This document shows, one piece after another, positions 35,328 to 44,168 of a DNA stretch of 64,000 nt (the first letter of the stretch is position 1; each line of letters begins with the position of its first letter). The notes under the pieces were generated by a model, which was not told the origin of the DNA, searched no databases, and saw nothing but the letters and a program-made list of their open reading frames with translations. The position numbers were made by a program, and so were the translations under genes. Source of the DNA: Bacillus tianshenii (GTDB lineage: Bacteria; Bacillota; Bacilli; Bacillales; Bacillaceae_N); contig CP129018.1 in assembly GCA_020524525.2 (NCBI GenBank), forward strand, positions 2,980,115 through 3,044,114, in the 5' to 3' direction.

Positions 35328-35765
35328 TCAAGTATACAAATTAATAATCAACCCCTGAATCTCACCTACAGAGTTGAGTATATCAAGCTGCTTCTTTTCC
35401 TTATTTAACACTTCATTAGCCAAATCAATTAACTTCTGGTCAACGGTTTTAACAATCTTATAGATTTTCGTTCTGCCACGGCGGTTGAATCCACGTCGTT
35501 CTTCTAAGTTCAAGCCAAATTCCACAGCATCTTCCATAAACTCTTTGACCATCTTCTTATATTTACGAAACTCTTCAACCGTTCGATTCTCAGATAGCGT
35601 CTTTCCTTGCTTCTCAATCTCTTTCATCATTGCTGAAAGCTGCTCATACTTCTTTTCATCTCTGCCCTTTTGCATTACTTCCTGGAACGAGACTTTTTCA
35701 GAAACGCCTTGCTTTTTCTGATTTATTTTATTTAAACCGGCTTTATTAACCTTTTGCACATCCAT
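35328..35765 (-). CDS. yaaR: YaaR family protein (DUF327)
   Basis: A 145-aa helical protein with the DUF327 core MMKEIEKQGKTLSENRTVEE, KKMVKEFMEDAVEFGLNLEE, RRGFNRRGRTKIYKIVKTVD and LDILNSVGEIQGLIINLY. The family is conserved in Firmicutes but functionally undefined. It is usually far from flagellar genes in B. subtilis; here it follows the second flagellin after a terminator. Confidence 0.85.
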   Translation of the reverse strand: MDVQKVNKAGLNKINQKKQGVSEKVSFQEVMQKGRDEKKYEQLSAMMKEIEKQGKTLSENRTVEEFRKYKKMVKEFMEDAVEFGLNLEERRGFNRRGRTKIYKIVKTVDQKLIDLANEVLNKEKKQLDILNSVGEIQGLIINLYT

Positions 35766-35984
35766 GATATCACGCCTTTACTAGCTTTTAACTTATTTTA
35801 ACATAAATCATTATTGAGTTGTCCGAGTTACATAGAAGAGAAAGATACATTAAGAGTAAGCTCAGTACCAACTTAATAAAAGCGGTGTGAGCGAAACAAT
35901 GTATCCACTAGGGAGAGCGCTATATTTCATTTTTGCTGACAAACTGGAAATTTACGAACATTCAGCGTGCAGCTCCGCCCTTTT

Positions 35985-36026
35985 TCCAAAAAAAAGAGAG
36001 AGGTAAGATCGTTGCGATCGTCCCCC
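35985..36026 (-). terminator. Terminator of the second flagellin operon
   Basis: On the minus strand GAGGGGGACGATCG pairs imperfectly with CGATCTTACCTCTC (3-nt loop), followed by an eight-T run. It starts 15 nt after the flagellin stop. Confidence 0.85.
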
Positions 36027-36040
36027 TCTGATGACTAAGA

Positions 36041-37516
36041 TTATTGTAGTAATTGTAGAACACCTTGTGGCAATTGGTTTGCTTGCGCAAGCATCGCTTG
36101 AGCTGACTGGTTAAGAATATTATTCTTCGTAAACTCAGTCATTTCCAATGCCATATCCGCATCACGAATACGAGACTCAGAAGCTGTTAGGTTTTCGTGA
36201 GTTGTTTGTAAGTTGCTAATTGTATGTTCAAGACGGTTTTGTGTCGCACCGAGCTTTGCACGAACAGATGAGATTTGGTTGATTGCTTCATCTAATTTAA
36301 AGATGGCATCGTTAGCATCTTTATGGTTCAACACATTAATATCATCAATTCCTAATTTAACTGCACTTAATTGCGGAACATCAATGTTCAAGCTTTGGTT
36401 TGTGTTTGCTCCGATTTGGAAAGCTAATGATTTATTTGTAAGGTCAAAGTTTGCAGTGCCTGATTTCACATTGACACCAAACTCTAACTCTAATCCGCCA
36501 TGATTAAGAACACCATTCTGAGTAGTAATTGACTTATTAAATGTGATCGCAGTCCCGCTAGCACCAGCCTTCAAAGTACCATCGGCATTAATTTGATCTT
36601 GCCCATACTTCAAGACAGACACATCTACTTTTGCCTCTAATTGTACCTTTGCCGTTCCTGCCTGAGTGATTTTTGAAGTGTCAATTTTGATTTTGTTTCC
36701 AGCTGTTTCACCAATGGTAATTACACCACCTCCACTAGCTCCTATTTCTGCTGCTCGAGAACCTAGTGAGAAACCATCTGGATCAAAGACTTCAATAGAA
36801 GTACTTGATGTTCCTGAAGCTGTTTCAAACTTAGTAGCTACAATTGTGTATTCTCCAAGTTTTAAATTCGAGCTCTCGCTAGCAGATGAGAAATCCCCTC
36901 CACTACTTGCAATTACACCTACATCTGCAACCCCAGCACCTGGTTGATTTAATGACTTCACAAAAGTTGGAGAACTGGAGATTTCCACGGCATATTTTCC
37001 AGTAGCCATATTTGCATCATCTACAATTGGTACGTCTTTCATGTTAATTCCGTTTCCAGCAACCCCAGATGTTGCAAAGAACTGCGTATCAACAGCACTT
37101 GAACCATCAAGAAGCTTACGAGTATTAAACTCTGTCTTAGCAGCAATACTATCGATTTCTTTTAGAAGTTGGTCAATCTCTTTTTGAATTTGTTCACGGT
37201 CATCTGTTGTATTTGTATCATTCGCTGCTTGTGTTGCAAGCTCACGCATACGCTGTAGCATGCTGTGAACTTCTGTCATTGCACCTTCAGCTGTTTGCAT
37301 AAGTGATACGCCGTCTAAGGAGTTACGCTCTGCCATTTTAAGACCGCGGATTTGTGAACGCATTTTTTCGGAAATTGCAAGGCCTGCTGCATCGTCGGCT
37401 GCACGGTTAATACGTAGACCAGAAGAAAGCTTTTCTAAGTTTTTTGATGTGTTGAATTGGTTTTGATATAGGTTACGGTAAGCATTTAATGCTTGAATAT
37501 TATGATTAATTCTCAT
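36041..37516 (-). CDS. Second flagellin
   Basis: A 491-aa flagellin with conserved D0/D1 ends (MRINHNIQALNAYRNLYQNQ, KLSSGLRINRAADDAAGLA; C-terminal MTEFTKNNILNQSAQAMLA and GVLQLLQ). The central variable domain (~residues 150-410) is ~110 residues larger than in the 375-aa flagellin and unlike it. It lies 18 nt after a fliS gene, so both use the sigma-D promoter at 38003. AAAGGAG precedes the ATG, but I see no CsrA-type hairpin in this leader, so it may escape the FliW-CsrA control acting on hag. Confidence 0.95.
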   Translation of the reverse strand: MRINHNIQALNAYRNLYQNQFNTSKNLEKLSSGLRINRAADDAAGLAISEKMRSQIRGLKMAERNSLDGVSLMQTAEGAMTEVHSMLQRMRELATQAANDTNTTDDREQIQKEIDQLLKEIDSIAAKTEFNTRKLLDGSSAVDTQFFATSGVAGNGINMKDVPIVDDANMATGKYAVEISSSPTFVKSLNQPGAGVADVGVIASSGGDFSSASESSNLKLGEYTIVATKFETASGTSSTSIEVFDPDGFSLGSRAAEIGASGGGVITIGETAGNKIKIDTSKITQAGTAKVQLEAKVDVSVLKYGQDQINADGTLKAGASGTAITFNKSITTQNGVLNHGGLELEFGVNVKSGTANFDLTNKSLAFQIGANTNQSLNIDVPQLSAVKLGIDDINVLNHKDANDAIFKLDEAINQISSVRAKLGATQNRLEHTISNLQTTHENLTASESRIRDADMALEMTEFTKNNILNQSAQAMLAQANQLPQGVLQLLQ

Positions 37517-37534
37517 GATAATTAGCTCCTTTTA

Positions 37535-37966
37535 TTAATCTTGTCCTTCTAACATGACGCTTCTTTCGTATGCCATTGCTTTGCGACGGTTTCCATTTGG
37601 TTGGCTAACAGGCTTTTTAGCCATTGCTTCGTTCCATGATTGAGCAATCACTTGTAAGTTGTTGCGAACATCTTCAATTATTTCAGTGTTCTTTGTAAGA
37701 TTGGCTTCAATTAACTTGTCAGCCATGTAGTTATACAACGTATCAAGTTGGTCTGCAACAATGCCAGCTTCATAGTTAATGCCAGCGCCTAAGCGGTAAA
37801 TAATATCATTCGCTTTCTGCAGATGACGATTTGCAACGACGTAATTCTTATCATTAATCTCTGCAATCGCAGAGTCTAGATTCGTTAAGCATGCTTCGTA
37901 CAACAATGATGTAATTTCTTGAGGACTTTTCTTATGCAGAGCATCCTCTGTGAATAGGTTTGACAC
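37535..37966 (-). CDS. fliS: FliS-family flagellin export chaperone
   Basis: A 143-aa helical-bundle protein: LHKKSPQEITSLLYEACL, NLDSAIAEINDKNYVVANRH, LQKANDIIYRLGAGIN and DQLDTLYNYMADKLIEANL follow the FliS pattern. FliS caps the flagellin C-terminus before export. fliS normally sits with fliD and fliT; here it precedes a flagellin gene, so it may be dedicated to that flagellin. A second fliS outside the window is possible. Confidence 0.88.
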   Translation of the reverse strand: MSNLFTEDALHKKSPQEITSLLYEACLTNLDSAIAEINDKNYVVANRHLQKANDIIYRLGAGINYEAGIVADQLDTLYNYMADKLIEANLTKNTEIIEDVRNNLQVIAQSWNEAMAKKPVSQPNGNRRKAMAYERSVMLEGQD

Positions 37967-38002
37967 CTTAGGTCACCCCCGCTAATTTTTCATCTGTTTC
38001 TT

Positions 38003-38029
38003 TTATCGGTAGCTTACAAAAACTGTTTA
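38003..38029 (-). promoter_or_regulatory. Sigma-D promoter of fliS-flagellin 2
   Basis: Minus strand TAAA (38029-38026), 15-nt spacer, ACCGATAA (38010-38003), against GCCGATAT. It lies in the 72-nt gap between the FlhB-like gene and fliS. Confidence 0.8.
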
Positions 38030-38038
38030 ACTATTTTT

Positions 38039-38338
38039 CTAGTAGTTTCGGTCCATTTCTTCGATTAGTAGAAGAATTTCAGCCATCACTTGATAGAGCT
38101 GTGGCGGAATGTTGTCTCCTAGGTCCATATCGAGAAGGTTCTCGACAAGCATTGCGTCTTCTTGCATATGGATGTTGTTCTGCTTTGCTAGTTCGATAAT
38201 TTGATTGGCGACATGACCTTTACCAGAAGCAATAACTTGAGGACCGCCACCACCGTCCTCATCATATTTGATAACTGCAGCCGTCGGGCCATTAAGGTCG
38301 CGACGGCGCTTTTGATTAAAATGCTTGGAAACTCTCAT
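38039..38338 (-). CDS. FlhB C-terminal-domain-like protein (YlqH/FhlB family)
   Basis: A 99-aa protein equal to the cytoplasmic domain of the export gate protein FlhB without its membrane part: AAVIKYDEDGGGGPQVIASG, NIHMQEDAMLVENLLDMDLG and IPPQLYQVMAEILLLIEEM. The FlhB autocleavage motif NPTH is replaced by NGPT. Proteins of this type (ylqH) are paired with ylqG, as here, where its ATG overlaps the giant gene's stop (ATGA). FlhB-C is the partner of the ruler FliK when export switches substrate, so this pair may form a parallel switch. Confidence 0.87.
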   Translation of the reverse strand: MRVSKHFNQKRRRDLNGPTAAVIKYDEDGGGGPQVIASGKGHVANQIIELAKQNNIHMQEDAMLVENLLDMDLGDNIPPQLYQVMAEILLLIEEMDRNY

Positions 38339-41300
38339 ATTTTAAAGTCCATTCCTTCCTCCGTAAAAATTGGGATGAATGAATTCTGTTCAGCTTGTTC
38401 TTGCTCTTTCTCTTCATTTACAGGTTTATTATCGGTTGCTAACTGGGCAAATTTAATATCACCGACGTTATATCCAACTTCTTTTAACTTTTCTTGTGTC
38501 AATGCGGCCACAGGACCCATTTTATCTGCGAAGCCTGGTTGGTCATTTTTGATCGTGACGGATAGGTTTCGCTCAGCCACGTTTACCATAATGCCTACTT
38601 CGCCTAATTTCTTCGTATCAATTAAGAAGTAGAGATTACAGTTCTCCCAATCCACTTGCTCCCCTTCATTACGAGAGTTGACATATACTTGTAAGTCAGA
38701 AGTTTGTTCATTTAATAAAACTGGCAGCTGGAATAGCATTGTCTGCAAATTAGCACCTGGATCTGGCTTACTGAGCAGCTGCTGTCCTGTCAAGTTGTTA
38801 AGTGCTTGCTCCGCTTGCTGAGCCGTTTTGCTCTGACCGTCAGCTTCACCACGAAGAAGCTGCATCAATACTGCCTTCATATTTTGTTGATGCTGTCGCT
38901 GTTCACCTGATGGCTCCCCATCACTTTGGTTAAATACTAAGGAACGTGCTAAATCACTGTCATGGTTAAGCCCCATTGAACGAACCGCATCATACATTTG
39001 CCGTGCGGAAGGCTCTTGATGAACGAAGCCGCGAGATGTTTCTTCAAATTGCTTTAATAGCTGCTGTTGCGGTGGACGTGTTTCCATCATTTCTGATTCT
39101 TTTGTAATAAAACGTTGAACTTTCGTTTCTGATGGCTGGAATTTTAACTTATCCATCATGGTCTTCACATCTTGCACAATTTTATAGGCTTCAGAATGCT
39201 GCCCTTTTTGAAGGAGTTTTTTCGCTTCAGCTAATTGTCCGCTCGCCTGCATTAACTGCTTTTCTGTTTTCATATCTGTTAACAGCATCATGTCACTTTT
39301 CAAAATCGCATTATCAAGCTTGCTGATTGTTGTTTCCAGCACTTGCTTCACTTGTGGGTAGGCACTTTTCTTATATTGCTGAATCAGACGCTGGACATTG
39401 TCTAAGTTCTTTGTAATGTCACGCTTTAAGTCACGGAATTGCTCAGTCGCTTGTGCTAACTTCTTCGTCACCCTGCTGACAATCATTTCTTTGGCCTTAA
39501 AGTTCACACTCGTTTGAAAAGCTTCATCTAATACATATTGCTGTGATTCCGTTAAACGCTTCGCCTCATTCATTGACATCTTTTCTTCTTGAGCAGCCAG
39601 TTCTTTGCCCACTTCATTAAAAGCATTTGCCATCTCTTGGCGTGCCGCCAGCTCCCGACCATTTTGCTGGAACTCAGTTGCTTTGTTTAACGCTTCCGTT
39701 AATTTAGTTGCTGTCTTTGAATCAAAATCAGCTGATGATACACTTTCTTTTGCTGATTGAAGAGCTTGCTGTATATTCGCTTCCTTTTGGAACTGCTTAC
39801 TGATTTGATTCAGCACTTCACTCGGCATTTTTTCTGCCGGCTTTATTGATTGGCTTGAAGTGTTTTCTTCTGTATTGTTAGTTGCTTGTGTAACGGAACT
39901 GCTTACATTATTTGTTGCTTTTTGTGGTGTTTCTTGAGTTTTAAGAGATTGCTCAATTTGATTCAATGTATTTGTTAAGCGCAAACGTGCAGTCATTTCC
40001 CGACCAGATTTCTGCATCTGTTCCGCTTCGTTCAGTGCTTTGCTAATTTGCTGTTTCACTTCCGGAGTCAATGTACGGTTATTTTGCAAAGACTCTCGAA
40101 CTTGCTGTACAGCTTTTTGTAAATCTGGTTGCTTTTGAAATTGTTCACGAGCTTGGCGAACATCTTCACTCTGACTTTCTGATGAAGAAGAGACAGGTGT
40201 TGATGTTTGTTGAGTACGGGATTCTGTTCGAGATAGCTCTGTTTCCGCCTGTTTCAATGCCTGCGTGATTCGTTCTCTTCCCGCTTGTTCACGACCCATT
40301 CTTTGTAATTGCTCAGCTTCACGGACAGCGCGGTCTACCTTTTGCGCTACTTCTCGATCAACTTGGTTGTTGTTGACCACTTTGTCGCGGACTTGGTCTA
40401 CGGCCTTCTGAAAGTTTGGCTCACGTTGCACTTGTTCGCGCGTTTGGCGGACGGTTTCACTCGGACGTGTTGTTTCTGTTGTTCGTGCTAGTTCTTGTGT
40501 TCGAGTTTCAGTACGAGTTAATTCCATTTCTGCCTGCTTTAATGCCTGTGTGATTCGTTCTCTTCCGGCTTGTTCGCGACCCATTCGCTGTAATTGCTCG
40601 GCTTCGCGAACAGAGCGGTCTACCTTCTGCGCTACTTCACGGTCCACTTGGCTGTTATTCACTACTTTGTCGCGGACCTGCTCTACTGCTTTTTGGAAGT
40701 TTGGTTCGCGTTGCACTTGTTCTCTAGCTTGGCGCACCGTTTCACTCGGACGTTGTGTTTCTGTTGAACGAGCTGGTTCTTGTGTTCGAGATTCCGTACG
40801 AGTTAATTCCGCTTCTGCTTGTTTCAACGCCTGCGTAATCCGCTCTCTTCCCGCTTGTTCACGACCCATTCGTTGTAATTGCTCAGCTTCTCGAACTGCG
40901 CGCTCTACTTTCTGGGCTACTTCGCGGTCTACTCGGCTATTGTTTACTACTTTGTCGCGAACCTGCTCTACTGCCTTTTGGAAATTTGGTTCGCGTTGCA
41001 CTTGTTCTCTAGCTTGGCGCACCGTTTCACTCGGACGTTGTGTTTCTGTTGAACGAGCTGGTTCTTGTGTTCGAGATTCCGTACGAGTTAATTCCGCTTC
41101 TGCTTGCTTCAACGCCTGCGTGATTCGCTCTCTTCCCGTTTGTTCGCGACCCATACGTTGTAACTGCTCGGCTTCGCGAACGGCCTTTTCAACCTTTTGG
41201 GCTACTTCGCGATCAACTTGGCTGTTATTCACTACTTTGTCGCGAACCTGCTCTACTGCCTTTTGGAAGTTTGGTTCGCGCTGCACTTGTTCGCGTGTTT

Positions 41301-43992
41301 GGCGGACGGTTTCGCTTGAACGAGCTGCTGAACGAGCTGGTTCTTGCGTTCGAGTTTCCGTACGAGTTAATTCCGTTTCCGCCTGCCTCAACGCCTGCGT
41401 GATTCGTTCTCTTCCCGCTTGTTCACGAGCCATGCGCTGTAATTGCTCAGCTTCACGGACAGCACGTTCTACTTTCTGCGCTACTTCGCGATCCACTTGG
41501 CTGTTGTTCACTACTTTATCGCGGACCTGCTCGACTGCCTTTTGGAAGTTCGGCTCACGTTGCACTTGCTCGCGCGTTTGACGTACCGTTTCACTCGGAC
41601 GTTGCGTTTCAGATGAACGGGCTGGTTCTTGTGTTCGAGATTCCGTACGAGTTAATTCCGCTTCTGCCTGCTTCAACGCCTGCGTAATTCGCTCTCTTCC
41701 CGCTTGTTCACGACCCATACGCTGTAATTGCTCAGCTTCTCGAACAACACGTTCTACCTTCTGCGCTACTTCGCGGTCCACTTGGCTGTTATTCACCACT
41801 TTGTCGCGAACCTGCTCTACTGCCTTTTGGAAGTTTGGTTCGCGCTGCACTTGTTCGCGCGTTTGGCGGGCAGCTTCACTTGGACGTTGCGTTTCAGATG
41901 AACGGGCTGGTTCTTGTGTTCGAGATTCCGTACGAGTTAATTCCGTTTCTGCCTGCTTCAACGCCTGTGTGATTCGCTCACGTCCTGCTTGTTCACGACC
42001 CATTCGTTGTAATTGCTCAGCTTCTCGAACTGCGCGCTCAACTTTTTGTGACACTTCGCGATCCACTTGGCTATTATTCACCACTTTTTCGCGGACCTGC
42101 TCGACTGCCTTCTGGAAGTTCGGCTCACGTTGCACTTGCTCGCGCGTTTGACGAACAGTCTCACTTGAACGTTGCGTTTCAGATGAACGAACTGGTTCCT
42201 GCGTGCGAGTTTCAGTACGAGTTAATTCCGTTTCTGCCTGCTTCAACGCCTGTGTGATTCGCTCACGTCCTGCTTGTTCACGACCCATTCGTTGTAATTG
42301 CTCAGCTTCTCGAACTGCGCGCTCAACTTTTTGTGACACTTCGCGATCCACTTGGCTATTATTCACCACTTTTTCGCGGACCTGCTCGACTGCCTTCTGG
42401 AAGTTCGGCTCACGTTGCACTTGCTCGCGCGTTTGACGAACAGTCTCACTTGAACGTTGCGTTTCAGATGAACGAACTGATTCCTGCGTGCGAGTTTCAA
42501 CACGAGACAATTCCGTTTCCGCCTGCTTCAATGCCTGCGTGATTCGCTCTCGGCCAGCCTGTTCACGCCCCATACGTTGTAATTGCTCAGCTTCTCGGAC
42601 AGCGCGTTCTACCTTCTGGGCTACTTCACGATCCACTTGACTGTTATTCAACACTTTGTCGCGGACCTGCTCTACTGCCTTTTGGAAGTTCGGCTCGCGT
42701 TGCACTTGTTCTCTAGTTTGGCGGACAGTTTCACTTGAACGTTGCGTTTCAGCTGAACGGGCTGGTTCCTGCGTGCGTGATTGTTCAACACGAGACAATT
42801 CCGTTTCCGCCTGCTTCAATGCCTGCGTGATTCGCTCTCGGCCAGCTTGCTCCCGACCAATACGCTGTAATTGCTCAGCTTCACGGACTGCCTTTTCAAC
42901 CTTTTGCGCTACTTCGCGATCCACTTGGCTGTTATTCACCACTTTGTCGCGGACCTGCTCCACGGCCTTTTGAAAATTCGGCTCACGCTGCACTTGCTCG
43001 CGCGTTTGACGCACTGCTTCGCTTGGGCGAGCTTCTGCAGAGCTTTGTCCAGCACGTCCTTCGGTTGTTCCTTGAGCTGTGGTACGTATTGCTTCTTGCT
43101 GAGGGCGTGCTTCTTTGGTTGCTCCTAGCTCTTGCTCAACTTCTTTTAAAGCGCGGACGACTTGTTCTTTTGCTGCGGTGTAGCGGCCACTTTGTTGAAG
43201 CTGGCGTGCTTGGGAAAGGGCTTTTTCGATTTTTTCGACGTGTTCTTTCTTTAATTCTGGTTTTGAGAGTAATTCATCACGAACCACTTGAGTTGCTTTT
43301 GCGAGTGTTGGTGCTTTTTCAACTTGTTCACGCGTTTTTGTCACTGCTTGACGGGCAGCTTCTACTTGTGGGTCAGCTGCTGCTTTTGGAGCTGATTTTT
43401 TCACATCGAAATTTGGGTCAATGGATTTAGCTAGATCGCTTAGCACTTGGTTTAACGGCTTTCCGTTTAGCACTTCGTGAATTGGTTTTAGGTGATTTTG
43501 AGTGACCTCTAACCGCTTACTTGCTAGTGCTTGGACAGTTTTGAGCTTTTGGTCTATTGTTCCTTCTGCTTTTTCGAAAAAAGCTTTCAGTTCACTTACT
43601 GATTCTTTTGTAAGGGGGATGCCTTTATCAATCAGTACTTGGACAGCCTGCTTTAATTCAGGTACAGATGACTTCACGCCCATGTTTTGTAGCACTTTGG
43701 TCGCTTCGTTCGTCGGTGCTGTTGTTGGGGCTTTTGCTGGTTCGGCCATTTGTTTGACTTGGACGGATTGCTCATTTTGACCGCTCACTTGAATCATGAC
43801 ACGCTCTTGGGCTGGCACTTTGCCTTCAAATGTTGCGCGCACTTCTTTTCCTCTTATATTAAGAGTTGCTTCTGTATCAGAAATTCGTTCTTTTATTTGA
43901 GCTCGATAGACTTCGCCTTTTTTTAGCTCTAACGGTTGGTCTGAACCGGTTGATTGCTTTGCAATTTGTTGTTGGCCAATTTGAACCTGCAT
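38335..43992 (-). CDS. Giant FliK/YlqG-like protein with tandem ~95-residue repeats
   Basis: 1885 aa, several times larger than normal YlqG or FliK. Residues 1-~200 begin MQVQIGQQQIAKQSTGSDQP and carry a FliK/YlqG-like N-terminal region. A diverged repeat (~215-300), ten near-identical ~95-residue repeats (~320-1265; core REQVQREPNFQKAVEQVRDK, VVNNSQVDREVAQKVE, AEQLQRMGREQAGRERIT) and two more diverged repeats (to ~1460) follow. After a helical region, residues ~1735-1885 (LQTMLFQLPVLLNEQTSDLQ, LGEVGIMVNVAERNLSVTIK) resemble the FliK C-terminal hook-control domain. No signal peptide. ATG 43992 is preferred to GTG 44001, which touches the GGAG. It has a sigma-D promoter and is coupled to the FlhB-C-like gene. 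Probably a secreted ruler or switch protein of late flagellar assembly. Confidence 0.88.
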   Translation of the reverse strand: MQVQIGQQQIAKQSTGSDQPLELKKGEVYRAQIKERISDTEATLNIRGKEVRATFEGKVPAQERVMIQVSGQNEQSVQVKQMAEPAKAPTTAPTNEATKVLQNMGVKSSVPELKQAVQVLIDKGIPLTKESVSELKAFFEKAEGTIDQKLKTVQALASKRLEVTQNHLKPIHEVLNGKPLNQVLSDLAKSIDPNFDVKKSAPKAAADPQVEAARQAVTKTREQVEKAPTLAKATQVVRDELLSKPELKKEHVEKIEKALSQARQLQQSGRYTAAKEQVVRALKEVEQELGATKEARPQQEAIRTTAQGTTEGRAGQSSAEARPSEAVRQTREQVQREPNFQKAVEQVRDKVVNNSQVDREVAQKVEKAVREAEQLQRIGREQAGRERITQALKQAETELSRVEQSRTQEPARSAETQRSSETVRQTREQVQREPNFQKAVEQVRDKVLNNSQVDREVAQKVERAVREAEQLQRMGREQAGRERITQALKQAETELSRVETRTQESVRSSETQRSSETVRQTREQVQREPNFQKAVEQVREKVVNNSQVDREVSQKVERAVREAEQLQRMGREQAGRERITQALKQAETELTRTETRTQEPVRSSETQRSSETVRQTREQVQREPNFQKAVEQVREKVVNNSQVDREVSQKVERAVREAEQLQRMGREQAGRERITQALKQAETELTRTESRTQEPARSSETQRPSEAARQTREQVQREPNFQKAVEQVRDKVVNNSQVDREVAQKVERVVREAEQLQRMGREQAGRERITQALKQAEAELTRTESRTQEPARSSETQRPSETVRQTREQVQREPNFQKAVEQVRDKVVNNSQVDREVAQKVERAVREAEQLQRMAREQAGRERITQALRQAETELTRTETRTQEPARSAARSSETVRQTREQVQREPNFQKAVEQVRDKVVNNSQVDREVAQKVEKAVREAEQLQRMGREQTGRERITQALKQAEAELTRTESRTQEPARSTETQRPSETVRQAREQVQREPNFQKAVEQVRDKVVNNSRVDREVAQKVERAVREAEQLQRMGREQAGRERITQALKQAEAELTRTESRTQEPARSTETQRPSETVRQAREQVQREPNFQKAVEQVRDKVVNNSQVDREVAQKVDRSVREAEQLQRMGREQAGRERITQALKQAEMELTRTETRTQELARTTETTRPSETVRQTREQVQREPNFQKAVDQVRDKVVNNNQVDREVAQKVDRAVREAEQLQRMGREQAGRERITQALKQAETELSRTESRTQQTSTPVSSSSESQSEDVRQAREQFQKQPDLQKAVQQVRESLQNNRTLTPEVKQQISKALNEAEQMQKSGREMTARLRLTNTLNQIEQSLKTQETPQKATNNVSSSVTQATNNTEENTSSQSIKPAEKMPSEVLNQISKQFQKEANIQQALQSAKESVSSADFDSKTATKLTEALNKATEFQQNGRELAARQEMANAFNEVGKELAAQEEKMSMNEAKRLTESQQYVLDEAFQTSVNFKAKEMIVSRVTKKLAQATEQFRDLKRDITKNLDNVQRLIQQYKKSAYPQVKQVLETTISKLDNAILKSDMMLLTDMKTEKQLMQASGQLAEAKKLLQKGQHSEAYKIVQDVKTMMDKLKFQPSETKVQRFITKESEMMETRPPQQQLLKQFEETSRGFVHQEPSARQMYDAVRSMGLNHDSDLARSLVFNQSDGEPSGEQRQHQQNMKAVLMQLLRGEADGQSKTAQQAEQALNNLTGQQLLSKPDPGANLQTMLFQLPVLLNEQTSDLQVYVNSRNEGEQVDWENCNLYFLIDTKKLGEVGIMVNVAERNLSVTIKNDQPGFADKMGPVAALTQEKLKEVGYNVGDIKFAQLATDNKPVNEEKEQEQAEQNSFIPIFTEEGMDFKI
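40200..43023 (-). repeat. Ten tandem ~285-bp coding repeats
   Basis: Ten copies with a 285-bp period (one copy is 6 bp shorter) encode ~95-residue units. Two neighbouring copies, about 41970-42190 and 42255-42475, look identical base for base, so duplication or gene conversion is recent. Long open frames on the plus strand here are a by-product of the repeat period being a multiple of three. Confidence 0.95.
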
Positions 43993-44028
43993 TCGTTTCA
44001 CGCTCCTACGTTCACATTCGTAATCCTT

Positions 44029-44055
44029 ATATCGGTTAAAGAAGCGCGAATTTTA
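44029..44055 (-). promoter_or_regulatory. Sigma-D promoter of the giant repeat gene
   Basis: Minus strand TAAA (44055-44052), 15-nt spacer, ACCGATAT (44036-44029): one mismatch to the consensus. It lies 36 nt upstream of the ATG at 43992, downstream of the degU terminator. Confidence 0.85.
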
Positions 44056-44120
44056 TGCATTAGGAAAAACATATCATTCCTTTCAGGACACCTCAGCAAC
44101 GCAGCTCAGTCCCTTTTCCC

Positions 44121-44160
44121 AATAAAAAAAGCAGCTATCCTTTTTTCTGGATAACTGCTT
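44121..44160 (-). terminator. Intrinsic terminator of degS-degU
   Basis: GCAGTTATCC and GGATAGCTGC form a stem around AGAAAAAA, followed on the minus strand by TTTTTTT. It lies 8 nt after the degU stop. Confidence 0.92.
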
Positions 44161-44168
44161 CTGCTTAT

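Noticed and set aside
40550-42973. Long plus-strand open frames (one of 343 codons) opposite the giant gene
   Set aside because: They repeat with the 285-bp period, are Cys/Ser/Arg-rich nonsense, and exist because the repeat unit is a multiple of three and lacks stops in that frame.
40200-43023. CRISPR-like or noncoding satellite array
   Set aside because: The repeats are 285 bp, directly joined without spacers, and stay in one coding frame with mainly silent differences.
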